Shown: positions 36,329 through 45,540, numbered from the stretch's first letter. The stretch: DNA of 64,000 bases from Nocardia lijiangensis NBRC 108240 (GCF_001613045.1 NZ_BDBP01000013.1:62001-126000), one strand, 5' to 3'. Notes: generated from the sequence alone by a model not told the origin. Program-made: numbers and translations.

Positions 36329-38050
36329 TCACCGGGCGCCGGTGGTGGTTGGCACTGGGGTTTGCGTTGTGGTGGTGGGGGGTGGGGTTGTGGTCGGCTG
36401 GGTGGTGGTCGGTGCCACGGGCTCCGCCGGTGCCACGGTTTGGGTGGGGGCTGCGACCGAGGTCCTCGCCTGGGGGTTCGTCGTCTCCGGAGGAGTTGTT
36501 GCGCTGGGGGTTTCGGCCGGAGGCGTGGTTGCCGGGGCGGTGGTTGTCGGAGCCGTGGTGGTCGATGTGACGGCGGCGCCGGTCTTCGTGGTCGTGGGCG
36601 CGGCCGTGGTGGTCGGCGCGGCCGTGGTCGTGGTTGTCGTCGAGGCAGCCTTCGGCTTCGCAGTGGCCGACACCACCGCATCGTTCGCGGCCGCGAAGTC
36701 GGCGGCCTCCGGCTCGGAGGACTTGTCGACCGTCTCACCGGCCTGCGCCTGCTTCGCCAGGTGGGTGAGCCAGGCGGCCGCGTACTCGGCGGAGGTCAGC
36801 GGCCTGCCTTCGCCAGGGTTGGCGTCACGCCAGTAGTCGAAGTGGTGGCCGGTGTGGTCGGGGCCGAGCGTCAGCTTGTACGGGTCGCTCATGACCACCG
36901 GGATCGTGTTCTGGTTGGTCACGATGAGACCGATGATCTCGTTCAGCACCTTCTGCGGCAGGTATGCGAGCGGCGACATCTGTTCGGTCGCGATCGAGTC
37001 GGCCTTCGCGGGCTCCTTCGGCTGCTCACCCGGCTTGTACTCCGGATCGGAGACACGCAGCAGGACCTCGAGGAACGTCTCGTCGCTGGCCATCCAGTTC
37101 GGCTGCGACTGGATGTCGGCGAACGCCGCCATCGCGATGCGGCCGAGGACCACGGCGACGTCCATTCCGTTGGTCGGATTGAGCCCCTCGCGCTCGAGTT
37201 GGTCGACATTGATCTGCCTGCCGACATTCACCACCAGCTGCAGCAGCGAGATGTTCTCCGGCGCCGCGCAGGTGAGATCGCCCTCGGAGCAGAACGACGC
37301 GATCTTGCCGTTCAGCGCGCCGAAGTCACCGCTGGTGCCTGGCAGCGCGCCCTGACCCGAGACCGGCTTCCTGCCGTCCTGATACTGCTGGTCGAAGCCG
37401 TCCGGGTTGCTGAACGGATCCTTCGAGCCGGGGAACGGCCCGTCTCCTGCCGCGCGGCCCGAGTCGGCGAGGATGACGACGCCGACGACATCGTCCGGAT
37501 CGACGATCCCTTGATCGCCCTCCCCCTGATGCCCGATGTTCATCGCGACACGGCGGACGACGTCGGCGCCCTCGCTGTACCCGACGATCGAGAACTTGGT
37601 GTCGGGGCAGGCCTGCGAGATCTCCCGCATCACCTGCTGGGTGTTCGCGACGCCCGCGTTGACGGCGTCTTCGTAGGTGGCCATGTTGGCCGGGTAAGCG
37701 ATGTAGACCGCCGCGTACGAGCCGGGGTCGACGTCGTCGGCCGGTGCGTTCACCACCGGGTCGACCCAGCGGCTGTTGTGGTCACCGGCCAACGCGGCGG
37801 GCAACTCGTTCCCGTTGGCGTCGACCAGCAACTTCGTGGTCCCCGCCGTGGGAGTGTCGCCGCGACCGGCGACCGAGATGGTCACCATGTCGTGGCACTC
37901 CGTGACGGAGGCCTTGAGCTGTGTGTCCGCGGTGTGCGGCGACGAAGTGACGGCGAACGAAGCGGCAACGATCGCCGCCACCCCCAAAACCGCAGGTGCA
38001 GCGACGGCCGAAGCAATGCGATGCCGCGCGAAGAACTCGCGAAAAGCCAT
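36329..38050 (-). CDS. cutinase family protein with Thr/Pro-rich tail
   Basis: This 573-residue exported serine esterase has an N-terminal membrane or signal segment (about 12-35) and a cutinase domain with the nucleophile Ser159 in IVGYSEGAD. An Asp-rich loop and a His in TGHHFDYWRDANPG lie further on. After residue about 440, a low-complexity tail of TTT, TTAAP and PTTT repeats runs to the end, typical of a stalk crossing the mycolate wall. Mycobacterial cutinase-like (Culp) proteins hydrolyse phospholipids, thioesters or triglycerides at the cell envelope. The upstream 493-nt gap is shared with a divergent secreted hydrolase gene. Confidence 0.87.
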   Translation of the reverse strand: MAFREFFARHRIASAVAAPAVLGVAAIVAASFAVTSSPHTADTQLKASVTECHDMVTISVAGRGDTPTAGTTKLLVDANGNELPAALAGDHNSRWVDPVVNAPADDVDPGSYAAVYIAYPANMATYEDAVNAGVANTQQVMREISQACPDTKFSIVGYSEGADVVRRVAMNIGHQGEGDQGIVDPDDVVGVVILADSGRAAGDGPFPGSKDPFSNPDGFDQQYQDGRKPVSGQGALPGTSGDFGALNGKIASFCSEGDLTCAAPENISLLQLVVNVGRQINVDQLEREGLNPTNGMDVAVVLGRIAMAAFADIQSQPNWMASDETFLEVLLRVSDPEYKPGEQPKEPAKADSIATEQMSPLAYLPQKVLNEIIGLIVTNQNTIPVVMSDPYKLTLGPDHTGHHFDYWRDANPGEGRPLTSAEYAAAWLTHLAKQAQAGETVDKSSEPEAADFAAANDAVVSATAKPKAASTTTTTTAAPTTTAAPTTTKTGAAVTSTTTAPTTTAPATTPPAETPSATTPPETTNPQARTSVAAPTQTVAPAEPVAPTTTQPTTTPPPTTTTQTPVPTTTGAR

Positions 38051-38543
38051 GTCCCGATCCCATTCCAGTACCGACAGATGGACAGGCCCCCCGACGGGCC
38101 ATAGGTCACCAAGGACGTCGTGATGGGAACGGCGAGCGTTACTGTGATCGATTCGTCGGCATCTCGGCCCGGATCGCGCACACAGCTACCTGTGCAGCCG
38201 GACTACGCGTTCGATCGGTGTGTGATCCCCTCCGAAAACGGTGAAGTTCTTCGGCCCGTTGTCGTCCATCCAGGATCGAACGCATTCCTCGCTGGTCCTA
38301 GGCACCCTAGGGTGCTCGGTCCACCACCCGCTCACCAGATGTAGACCCAGGCAGGCCGCTCCGGAAGATCGAACGCCCGGACCGCCCGCGCACCAGCATC
38401 GGCACCAAGGCGTCCTCCGGAAACGAGGCGTGCAACGACGTGGCAGTAGCCTTATCGGCGGCTCATCTCGGCCCGGATCGCGCACACGCCTACAGCAGTA
38501 CCCTCACATGCCCGCACGGCCGACTCGAGAAAAGGACGCTTCG
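38051..38543. repeat. 493-nt divergent gap with 23-bp direct repeat
   Basis: ATCTCGGCCCGGATCGCGCACAC occurs exactly at 38161-38183 and 38465-38487, 304 nt apart, and similarity continues a few bases to each side. CCTAGG-CA-CCCTAGG near 38300 is a small hairpin. A minus-strand open frame (38186-38485) ends in a protein-like stretch but has no ribosome site or recognisable family, so it is not called. The gap holds promoters for the divergent cutinase and hydrolase genes. Confidence 0.45.
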
Positions 38544-39335
38544 ATGCGATTCACCCGTACTCGCAACCTGCTGCTGTTCGCCCTCAGCCTGATCGCGGCC
38601 GGAACGGTGGGCACCGTGCCCACCGTCGCCACCGCCGAACCCGCGCGACCGACCATCGTGCTGGTGCACGGTGCGTTCGCCGACACCACCAGCTGGGACC
38701 GCGTCGCCGCCGAACTCCGCGCCGACGGGTATCGAGTCGTGGTGCCAGACAACCCGCTTCGCGGACCCGCCAGCGACGCGGCCGCGATCGAACGGTCGCT
38801 CGCGGCGATCGACGGGCCGATCGTGCTCGTCGGGCACTCCTACGGCGGCGCGGTCATCACCAATATCGATGATCCGGACGTGCAGGCGCTCGTCTACGTC
38901 GCCGCCTTCGCACCGCAGCAGGGCGAGCCGATCGCCCTCGCGCTCGACCCCATCCGCTTTCCCGGCAGCCAGCTGCTGCCGCCGGCACTGGCCTTCACGG
39001 TGACCGGCACCGGGCTGGACGCATATGTCGAACCGGCCTATTTCCACGAGGTCTTCGTCCAGGATGTCGATGCCGCCACCGCCGCCGAGATGATCCCCCA
39101 CCAGCGCTCCCTCGCGGTCATTGCCAACATCGAGCTGTCGGGTCCCGCGGCCTGGACCAAAACACCCAGCTGGTTCGTGGTCTCCGGCCAGGACCGCGTC
39201 ATCCCACCCAGCGCACAACGAGCCATGGCGCAGCGCATCGGCGCGCGGGCCAGCGAGCTGAACGCCTCGCACGCCTCCCTCGTCTCGCAACCGGCCGCGG
39301 TCACGTCGGTCATCGAACAGGCTGCGGGCCAGTGA
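38544..39335 (+). CDS. secreted alpha/beta hydrolase
   Basis: This 263-residue enzyme has a signal peptide (MRFTRTRNLLLFALSLIAAG, to about 31, cleaved near ATAEP) and an alpha/beta-hydrolase domain. Motifs are IVLVHGAFADTTSWD (oxyanion region), LVGHSYGGAV (nucleophile Ser in GHSYGG), GQDRVIPP (Asp), and NASHASLVS (His). The absence of a large cap is like salicylate-esterase/MES-like and chloroperoxidase-type esterases. ATG 38544 has GAAAAGGACG upstream. The upstream open frame is not conserved-looking. It is an extracellular or envelope esterase of unknown substrate. Confidence 0.87.
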   Translation: MRFTRTRNLLLFALSLIAAGTVGTVPTVATAEPARPTIVLVHGAFADTTSWDRVAAELRADGYRVVVPDNPLRGPASDAAAIERSLAAIDGPIVLVGHSYGGAVITNIDDPDVQALVYVAAFAPQQGEPIALALDPIRFPGSQLLPPALAFTVTGTGLDAYVEPAYFHEVFVQDVDAATAAEMIPHQRSLAVIANIELSGPAAWTKTPSWFVVSGQDRVIPPSAQRAMAQRIGARASELNASHASLVSQPAAVTSVIEQAAGQ

Positions 39336-39377
39336 TCCTCGGACGGGTCTCGAGGTCTACTGGCAGTTCGGAGGGCC

Positions 39378-40547
39378 TCAGTCGCCTTCGCCCGAGAGGC
39401 GGTGGCGGAGGGTGGCTGCCCGAAGCGTGAGGTGGTTGCGCTCGGCGAGGTTGTGCGCCTGTGCGGCGGCCTCCACGTAGAGCCGCACCGCCGTGGCGAG
39501 GTCGCCGGCTCGCTCGTGGAGGTAGGCGGCCGAAGCGGTGTACCGCGGGAGCGCCGGGTCGAGTTCGGCGAGTGCGGCGAGTCCCGCCTGCGGTCCGTCC
39601 GCCTCGCCGACGGCGACGGCGCGATTGAGCCGCACCACCGGGCTGTCGGTGAGGCGGACCAGCTCGTCGTACCACTCGACGATCTGCACCCAGTCGGTCT
39701 CGTCGGCCGTCTGCGCGTCGGCGTGCAGGGCCGCGATGGCGGCCTGCGCTTGGTACTCCCCGAGCCGGTCGCGGGCCAGCGCGGCCTGGAGTACGGTCAC
39801 GCCCTCGGCGATCAGGTCGCGCCGCCACAGACCGCGGTCTTGATCGGTCAGCGGCACGAGACTGCCGTCGGCGCGCGTCCGGGCCGGACGTCTCGCGTGG
39901 TGGAGCAGGAAGAGGGCGAGCAGTCCCGCGACCTCCGTGTCGTCGGTGGTCGCGGCCAGCTGCCTGGCCAGCCGGATCGCCTCGGCGGCGAGGTCGACAT
40001 CGCCGCAGTAGCCCTCGTTGAACACGAGATACAGCACCCGAAGCACGGTGCGCAGGTCGCCGGGACGATCCAGCCGGACGTCGCTCACGGTGCGTTTTGC
40101 CCGGCTGATCCGCTGGGCCATCGTCGCTTGGGGCACGAGGTAGGCCTGCGCGATCTGGCGGGTGGTGAGGCCGCCGACGGCCCGCAGTGTCAGCGCGACA
40201 GCCGACGCGGGGGTGAGGCTCGGGTGCGCGCACAAAAAGTAGAGCTGCAGCGTTTCATCCGCGGAGGCCGTCGGTCCGGGCGGCGGCTCGTCGGAAACCC
40301 GAAGCTCGCGCCGTCGCCGCGCGGTATCGGATCGGGCGAGATCGACGAAGCAACGCCACGCAGTGGTGATCAGCCAGCCCTTGGGGTCGTCGGGGCTGTG
40401 GTTCGGCCACGTCTCGACGGCCCTGATCAGCGCCTCCTGGACAGCGTCCTCGGCGGTCGCGAAGTCCGCCCCGCGGTGGACGAGGACCGCCAAGACACCG
40501 GGGATCAGGTCCCTCAGCTGGGCCTCGTCCACCGCGTCGGCGGCCAT
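39378..40547 (-). CDS. ECF42-type RNA polymerase sigma factor
   Basis: This 389-residue ECF sigma factor has region 2 (GADFATAEDAVQEALIRAVE, then DDPKGWLITTAWR) and region 4 (TTRQIAQAYLVPQATMAQRISRAKR). A long C-terminal TPR-like domain follows (FNEGYCGD, then DQDRGLWRRDLIAEG). This tail and the adjacent YCII/DGPF gene are the hallmarks of group ECF42, which lacks a classical anti-sigma factor. ATG 40547 overlaps the stop of the YCII gene (TGATG), so it is translationally coupled. The regulated genes are unknown. Confidence 0.9.
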   Translation of the reverse strand: MAADAVDEAQLRDLIPGVLAVLVHRGADFATAEDAVQEALIRAVETWPNHSPDDPKGWLITTAWRCFVDLARSDTARRRRELRVSDEPPPGPTASADETLQLYFLCAHPSLTPASAVALTLRAVGGLTTRQIAQAYLVPQATMAQRISRAKRTVSDVRLDRPGDLRTVLRVLYLVFNEGYCGDVDLAAEAIRLARQLAATTDDTEVAGLLALFLLHHARRPARTRADGSLVPLTDQDRGLWRRDLIAEGVTVLQAALARDRLGEYQAQAAIAALHADAQTADETDWVQIVEWYDELVRLTDSPVVRLNRAVAVGEADGPQAGLAALAELDPALPRYTASAAYLHERAGDLATAVRLYVEAAAQAHNLAERNHLTLRAATLRHRLSGEGD

Positions 40548-40954
40548 CACTCGGTGACGGTCGGCGCAGCGGTCAGGAACGGCCGAACCTCGAGCCACTC
40601 GTGGATCGGCTTGCCGCCCGCGCCGGGCGCCGCGGACAACTCGCCCGCCAGCTCGACGGCGCGCTCGTACGAGTCGACATCGATGATCATCCAGCCCGCG
40701 ATCAGGTCCTTGGTCTCCGCGAACGGGCCGTCGGTCACGGGCGGCTTGCCCTCACCGTCGTAGCGGACCCAGGCGCCCTCCGGCGCCAGGGCCTGGCCGT
40801 CGACGAACTCGCCGCTGCCTTCCAGCCGGGCCGCGAAGTCGGTCATGTACTGCATGTGCGCCTCGATCTCCGCGGGCGTCCACTGGTCCATCGGCACGTC
40901 GTTGACGGCCGCCGGGGCGCCTCGGTAGTGCTTGAGAAGCAGGTACTTGGCCAT
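40547..40954 (-). CDS. YCII/DGPF domain protein, ECF42 partner
   Basis: This 135-residue YCII-like protein (MAKYLLLKHYRGAPA) carries the DGPF motif in VTDGPFAETKDLIAGWMIIDV. The start at ATG 40954 has GAAGGGAG upstream, which excludes 14 extra residues. It lies upstream of, and coupled to, the ECF42 sigma gene. DGPF proteins are thought to act with these sigma factors, perhaps sensing a signal or as their target, but the mechanism is not established. Confidence 0.88.
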   Translation of the reverse strand: MAKYLLLKHYRGAPAAVNDVPMDQWTPAEIEAHMQYMTDFAARLEGSGEFVDGQALAPEGAWVRYDGEGKPPVTDGPFAETKDLIAGWMIIDVDSYERAVELAGELSAAPGAGGKPIHEWLEVRPFLTAAPTVTE

Positions 40955-41056
40955 GACATTCTCCCTTCGGGACTGCGACCCTAGTTGGTCGTTCACCCCT
41001 GGGACGGAGCTGTCGCGACATTCTCGACATCCACCGCCGAACTTTCTCGCACCTTT

Positions 41057-42085
41057 TTACGTCTGCCGGAGAGGCTCGTACTCCTCGGCGCTGAGTCCGA
41101 AGGTCCACGCGACGCCGGCGCGCGCGGTCTCGGTATCCGGCGGCACCCGCAGCCAGTAGGTGCGACTGGTGCCGTCGGGTTCGGGCGTCGAGTTGATCAC
41201 CTCGACCATCACCACGTCCTCGTCGCCGTCGAGTTCGATGCGCCAGAGCACGCCGGTCTCGTCACGGTGGATCGGTCGCGCACCGGATTCGTCGAGGTAG
41301 CGGTCGTAACCGTAGTACTCGAGCATCACTCGGCGCAGTTCGGCGTTCTCCTCGTCGCGGATGCGCTCGGCCGTCAGTGCGCGCAGATCGTCGAGGAATT
41401 CGGCGGGAATCGGCATGCCGCGCCAGGCGAACAGGGCGAATCCGTCGGCGTAGGCGAGCGCTGGGCCGTCACCATTGTCGAGCCGTCCCGCTTCGTCGCG
41501 GTGCAGTGCGGTAGGCCGCTCGCTGACCACCGCGATCTTCTCGTAGGGCCACCACCAGCCGGCCTCGCGGGCGACGCTCGCCGCCGCTGCCAACGGCTCA
41601 CCGGGCTCGGTGCCGAACGTCGACAGCCACGCGGCATCGTGCTGACCGAGGACGGCATCGAGCAGCAGCAGGCGAATCGCGATCTGCTCCTTGCGGTTAC
41701 CGGCCACCTCGTCGATGACACCGGCTCGGATTCGGTCGACCACGGTGGCGGTTTGCTCCCAGAGGTCCGCGCCGGTCTCGCGCCAGTGTGCACTGAAACC
41801 CGTGGGGCCGAGTTCGGCGTCGACACGTGCGCGTTCGGCCGCCAGCGGGACGTTGCGCAGTGCCTCGCGGACCGATGCGCCGGTGTCCTGCGCGGCCCGC
41901 AGTATTCGCACCGCCTCCAGGGGAGAACGTGCCCACGCGATGGTTTCCGGCGCATCGAGCCCGGCCTGCCGGTAGGCCGCCCGCACCGCCTCCTCGGCCA
42001 CCGTCCGGTCCCCCGGCCCGGTGGCCGCCGACACCGAACGCCATTCGTCGCGCCTTGCCGCGTACTCGCTGAATCCAGTTGTCAT
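41057..42085 (-). CDS. DUF6745-domain protein
   Basis: This is a 342-residue protein of the actinobacterial DUF6745 type. The identifying part is RPTALHRDEAGRLDNGDGPALAYADGFALFAWRGMPIP (about 190-230), with PIHRDETGVLWRI later. No signal peptide, helix bundle or catalytic motif is clear. It is 24 nt from the stop of the upstream GHAHAV protein gene on the same strand. In other genomes such proteins often accompany leucine-rich-repeat genes, which fits the divergent STM4015-type LRR gene here. The function is unknown. Confidence 0.7.
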   Translation of the reverse strand: MTTGFSEYAARRDEWRSVSAATGPGDRTVAEEAVRAAYRQAGLDAPETIAWARSPLEAVRILRAAQDTGASVREALRNVPLAAERARVDAELGPTGFSAHWRETGADLWEQTATVVDRIRAGVIDEVAGNRKEQIAIRLLLLDAVLGQHDAAWLSTFGTEPGEPLAAAASVAREAGWWWPYEKIAVVSERPTALHRDEAGRLDNGDGPALAYADGFALFAWRGMPIPAEFLDDLRALTAERIRDEENAELRRVMLEYYGYDRYLDESGARPIHRDETGVLWRIELDGDEDVVMVEVINSTPEPDGTSRTYWLRVPPDTETARAGVAWTFGLSAEEYEPLRQT

Positions 42086-42109
42086 CGAATGCCTTTCGCC
42101 TCTGCCGCG

Positions 42110-42436
42110 TCAGTCCGCGACAATGCGGACCGAGCCGGGCACGTATTCGCGCTGGCGCACCACCCGGAACCACCCCTTCGGCAACGTGATCGCCGCATGC
42201 TCCTCGTGGACGACGCGTCCGCCCTCGGGTAGATGCAGCAGCATCGGTCCCGTCGCACCGGATTCGCGGATCAGCTTGCCCGGCCCCTGCACGGCGTGCG
42301 CGTGGCCGGTGACCTCGCCCAGTGCGAGCACCAACCGCCCGCGTGGATCACGCGCCACCGAAGGGGCGTGCAGAAGTTCCTGCGGCACAGCACTTTCCGC
42401 GAGCGGCGCGATCAGGACATCGCCTTGCCGATACAT
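42110..42436 (-). CDS. small protein with GHAHAV motif
   Basis: I do not know this 108-residue family's function. It starts MYRQGDVLIAPL and contains LGEVTGHAHAV and EHAAITLPKGWFRVVRQREYVP. The beta-rich pattern and the clustered His residues (GHAHAV, VVHEEHAA) suggest a metal-binding cupin-like or chaperonin-like fold. It is the first gene of a minus-strand pair with the DUF6745 gene. It is divergent from the STM4015-to-STM4011 operon across a 153-nt gap holding a GCACCGAC/GTCGGTGC inverted repeat (42495-42502 and 42535-42542). Confidence 0.65.
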   Translation of the reverse strand: MYRQGDVLIAPLAESAVPQELLHAPSVARDPRGRLVLALGEVTGHAHAVQGPGKLIRESGATGPMLLHLPEGGRVVHEEHAAITLPKGWFRVVRQREYVPGSVRIVAD

Positions 42437-42589
42437 GAATTTCCTCCCGTCACGGCGCGAGTCCGGCGCCGTTCACCCGAGAACGTAGCGGCGGGCACCG
42501 ACAAACCGCCCGGCTCGCTCCGGTGTCGGTGCGGCTTGGTAGAAACCTCGTGACGATCACGGCACTGCCAGAAGGGGCGGGCACATCAC

Positions 42590-43570
42590 ATGACCATCGG
42601 CGACCATTTGCAGGAGTTCGGCGGCCTGCCCGCCTTCACCTTTCCCGATGCCGAGACCGACGCGAAGAAGAAGCAGAAAAGCGTCGTGTTGCCGGAGCCG
42701 GACGCGGTCGCGTGGCGTCTGAGCGTGGAAACCTATGACGCGCAGGAGACGTGGCCCGAGTGCTTCGCTCGCTTCCTCGGTGCGGTCGATACGACGAAGA
42801 TCACCGCGTTGATCGTCGGTACGTGGGATGACGTGTACGGCAACGGGCCCGACGAGGTGATCGAAGCTCTGTGCGCGGCCGCGGACCGGCTGCCCGCGCT
42901 GCGCGCCCTGTTCCTCGGCGACATCGTCATGGAGGAGTGCGAGATGTCCTGGATCAATCAGGGCCTGGTCACCCCACTACTCGAAACCTTCTCCGGCTTG
43001 GAGGTTTTCGGCGTTCGCGGCGGTCAGAACCTGGAGTTCCCCGCCGTGCGGCACGAACGCCTGCACACGCTCGTCGTGGAGAGCGGTGGCCTGCCCGCCG
43101 ACGTCGTGCGCGGCATCGGGGCCAGCGACCTGCCCGCGCTCGCGCACCTGGACCTGTGGCTCGGCACATCGGAGTACGGCGGAGACAGCGAGGTGGCCGA
43201 CCTCGCGCTCATCCTCTCGGGTGACCGGCTGCCCGCGCTGAAGCATCTCGCCCTGCGCAACAGCGAGACCCAGGACGACGTCTGCGCCGCTCTCGCCGCG
43301 GCGCCCGTGGTGGCCCGGCTGGAGAGCCTCGACATCTCGATGGGCGTCCTCACCGACGACGGCGTGGCGGCGCTGCTGTCCGGTCAGCCGTTGAGCCATC
43401 TGAACGTGCTCGACATGCACTACAACTATCTGTCCGACGAGATGCGAACCCGGCTGCGCGACACCCTGGAGCCCGCCGGGGTCCGCCTGGAACTCGACTC
43501 CGACGACGCCGAGGAGGACAGCGACGAGGACGACGGAACCGTCTGGCGGTTCGTCTCCGTCGGTGAATGA
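42590..43570 (+). CDS. STM4015 family leucine-rich-repeat protein
   Basis: This is a 326-residue protein of the STM4015 type: MTIGDHLQEFGGLPAFTFPD at the N-terminus, then irregular leucine-rich repeats from about residue 90 to 300 (LPALRALFLGDI, LPALAHLDLWL, LPALKHLALRNS, SHLNVLDMHYNYLSDE). It ends in an acidic tail (DSDDAEEDSDEDDG). LRR proteins usually bind partners. Here it leads a five-gene operon with two radical SAM proteins, so it may hold the substrate or assemble the complex. That is inference; the operon's role is not known. It is 3 nt from the next gene. Confidence 0.87.
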   Translation: MTIGDHLQEFGGLPAFTFPDAETDAKKKQKSVVLPEPDAVAWRLSVETYDAQETWPECFARFLGAVDTTKITALIVGTWDDVYGNGPDEVIEALCAAADRLPALRALFLGDIVMEECEMSWINQGLVTPLLETFSGLEVFGVRGGQNLEFPAVRHERLHTLVVESGGLPADVVRGIGASDLPALAHLDLWLGTSEYGGDSEVADLALILSGDRLPALKHLALRNSETQDDVCAALAAAPVVARLESLDISMGVLTDDGVAALLSGQPLSHLNVLDMHYNYLSDEMRTRLRDTLEPAGVRLELDSDDAEEDSDEDDGTVWRFVSVGE

Positions 43571-43573
43571 GTC

Positions 43574-44707
43574 GTGTCCGTCTCGGCACCGCCGCGCTGG
43601 GTGATCGTCGGTAACGGCGAGAACAGGCGCGTCGGCATGTTCACCAACGCCGCCCGTGCCCAGGTGTCGGCGGAAATCCGCGTGGTCGAATGGCGTGACG
43701 TGCTGCGCGAGGGCGGCTGCGACTTCCGCGACGACGAGATCGTGCGGCTCGAGTCGCCCGGCGAGAATCTCGAAGTCGATCGACTGTTGCGGGGGAGCTC
43801 CGAGCCGACGCGGGTGGAGGGTTCCGCCCGCTGGTACGCGCGGTTCCTCGACGCGGCGCGCTCGCTGCGCGGCGGTTTCCGGCTCGATGACACCGATGAC
43901 CTGGCCGTGCTGTTCGACAAGCGGCGGTGCCACGCGCGGCTGTCGCGAGCGGGTGTGCCGGTGCCGTCCTCGCCCACCTCCGGCGGACGCGCCTCGGTGC
44001 GCGGCTGGGCGGAGGTGCGGAGTCTCATGCGTGCGGCGGAGATGCCGCGCGTGTTCGTCAAGCTCGCGCACGGTTCGTCGGCCTCCGGCGTGCTGGCCAT
44101 CGAATCCACCCGCGACGGACGGCTGCGCGCGACCACCTCGGTGGAGATCACACCGGAGGGTCACCTGCACAATTCGCTGCGCGTGCGTCGCTACACCGCC
44201 GAACGGGAGATCGCGCACATCGTCGACCGGCTCGCACCGGACGGGCTGCACATGGAACGCTGGATTCCCAAGGCCTCCCAAGGCGGCCGATCCGCCGACC
44301 TGCGGGTCGTGGTGATCGGCGGGCGTGCGACCCACGCCGTCGTCAGGACGAGCCGCACGCCACTGACCAACCTGCACCTCGGCGGTGCGCGCGGCGATCT
44401 GGCGGACTTCCGCGCCGCCGTGGGCGAGCACTGGGCGACGGCACTGTCGATCTGCGAGCAGGCGGCCGCCTGTTTTCCGGCGACTCTGTGTGTCGGCGTC
44501 GATCTACTGCCCGTCGTCGGGTGGCGACGGTTCATGGTCGCCGAGGTCAACGCCTTCGGGGATCTGCTGCCCCGGCTCTCCGGACTGCCGGAGGGTCCGG
44601 CCGCCGGGCTGGATACCTACACGGCTCAGGTCGTCGCCGCGACAACTCGCTATCACCGTGCCCGGCAATCTGATTCGCGGGAAACGCGCCAAGGAGTCCC
44701 GCTGTGA
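43574..44707 (+). CDS. STM4014 family ATP-grasp-like protein
   Basis: This 377-residue protein has ATP-grasp features: an N-terminal WVIVGNGENRRV strand-loop, a Lys-containing VFVKLAHGSSASGVLA (160-175), DLRVVVIGGRATHAVVR (about 244) and VAEVNAFGDLLP (about 329) as the metal-site region. ATP-grasp enzymes join a carboxylate to an amine or thiol via an acyl-phosphate, so it could ligate an amino acid or peptide-like group. Here it follows STM4015 by 3 nt and overlaps STM4013 by 4 nt. It carries a GTG start. Function is inferred only from the fold. Confidence 0.83.
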   Translation: MSVSAPPRWVIVGNGENRRVGMFTNAARAQVSAEIRVVEWRDVLREGGCDFRDDEIVRLESPGENLEVDRLLRGSSEPTRVEGSARWYARFLDAARSLRGGFRLDDTDDLAVLFDKRRCHARLSRAGVPVPSSPTSGGRASVRGWAEVRSLMRAAEMPRVFVKLAHGSSASGVLAIESTRDGRLRATTSVEITPEGHLHNSLRVRRYTAEREIAHIVDRLAPDGLHMERWIPKASQGGRSADLRVVVIGGRATHAVVRTSRTPLTNLHLGGARGDLADFRAAVGEHWATALSICEQAAACFPATLCVGVDLLPVVGWRRFMVAEVNAFGDLLPRLSGLPEGPAAGLDTYTAQVVAATTRYHRARQSDSRETRQGVPL

Positions 44708-45540
44708 CGATCTCGCAGGCCACGGAGCCGGATATGAACACCGTGATCGGCCGAGACGATCTACTGTTGCTCACCCTCGACACCCTGCGCTACGACGTCG
44801 CGGCCGAACTGGCGGCGGCGGGCCGGTTGCCGAATCTGAGCGCGTACCTCCCCGGCGGTGGCTGGCAAAAACGCCACGCCCCAGGCAATTTCACCTACGC
44901 CGCACATCACGCCATCTTCGCAGGCTTCCTGCCGACACCGGCGACACCGGGCCCGCACCCACGGCTGTTCGCCGCGCGTTTCGCGGGCAGCGAGACCACC
45001 GCCGAGCGCACCTTCGTCTTCGACGAGCCCGATCTGGTTACCGCGCTGGCCGCGCGCGGCTATCACACGGTCTGCATCGGCGGCGTCGGCTTCTTCAACA
45101 AGCAGGGCGCGCTCGGCAGCGTCCTGCCGGGGATGTTCGCCGAGAGCCATTGGGAGCCAGAGTTTTCCGTAGCCTCGCCCACCTCCTTCGAGGCGCAGGT
45201 GGCCTGCGCCGAGCGGGTGGTCGCGGCATTGCCCGCCGAGCGGCGACTGTTCCTTTTCGTCAACGCCTCCGCCCTGCATCAGCCCAACTGGTTCCACCTG
45301 CCCGGCGCGACCCGCGAGGCGGGCGACAACCGCGCCACCCACGCGGCAGCGCTGGAATACATCGACCGGCACGTAGGCCGGCTGTTCGACGTGATGCGTT
45401 CGCGGCGACGCTGTTTCGCCATCGTGTGTTCCGATCACGGCACGGCCTACGGTGACGACGGCTTCACCGGGCACCGGCTCGGACACGCATCGGTATGGAC
45501 CGTCCCCTACGGTCATTTCTTCCTGGAGCCACCCGCATGA
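44704..45540 (+). CDS. STM4013/SEN3800 family metal-dependent hydrolase
   Basis: This 278-residue member of the alkaline phosphatase/sulfatase superfamily has the metal and nucleophile region LLLLTLDTLRYDVA (20-33) with Thr at the nucleophile position. A late CSDHGTAYGDDG (242-253) and GHRLGH (256-261) complete the two-metal site. The middle part (FFNKQGALGSVLPGMF) is family-specific. It likely removes a phosphate or sulfate, or transfers a phospho group. The GTG start overlaps the upstream stop by 4 nt, and its stop overlaps STM4012. Confidence 0.87.
   Translation: MTISQATEPDMNTVIGRDDLLLLTLDTLRYDVAAELAAAGRLPNLSAYLPGGGWQKRHAPGNFTYAAHHAIFAGFLPTPATPGPHPRLFAARFAGSETTAERTFVFDEPDLVTALAARGYHTVCIGGVGFFNKQGALGSVLPGMFAESHWEPEFSVASPTSFEAQVACAERVVAALPAERRLFLFVNASALHQPNWFHLPGATREAGDNRATHAAALEYIDRHVGRLFDVMRSRRRCFAIVCSDHGTAYGDDGFTGHRLGHASVWTVPYGHFFLEPPA

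Noticed and set aside
38186..38485. 99-residue minus-strand ORF in the cutinase/hydrolase gap
   Set aside because: The C-terminal part looks protein-like, but there is no ribosome site or known family, and its start lies in the 23-bp repeat. Not enough to call a gene.
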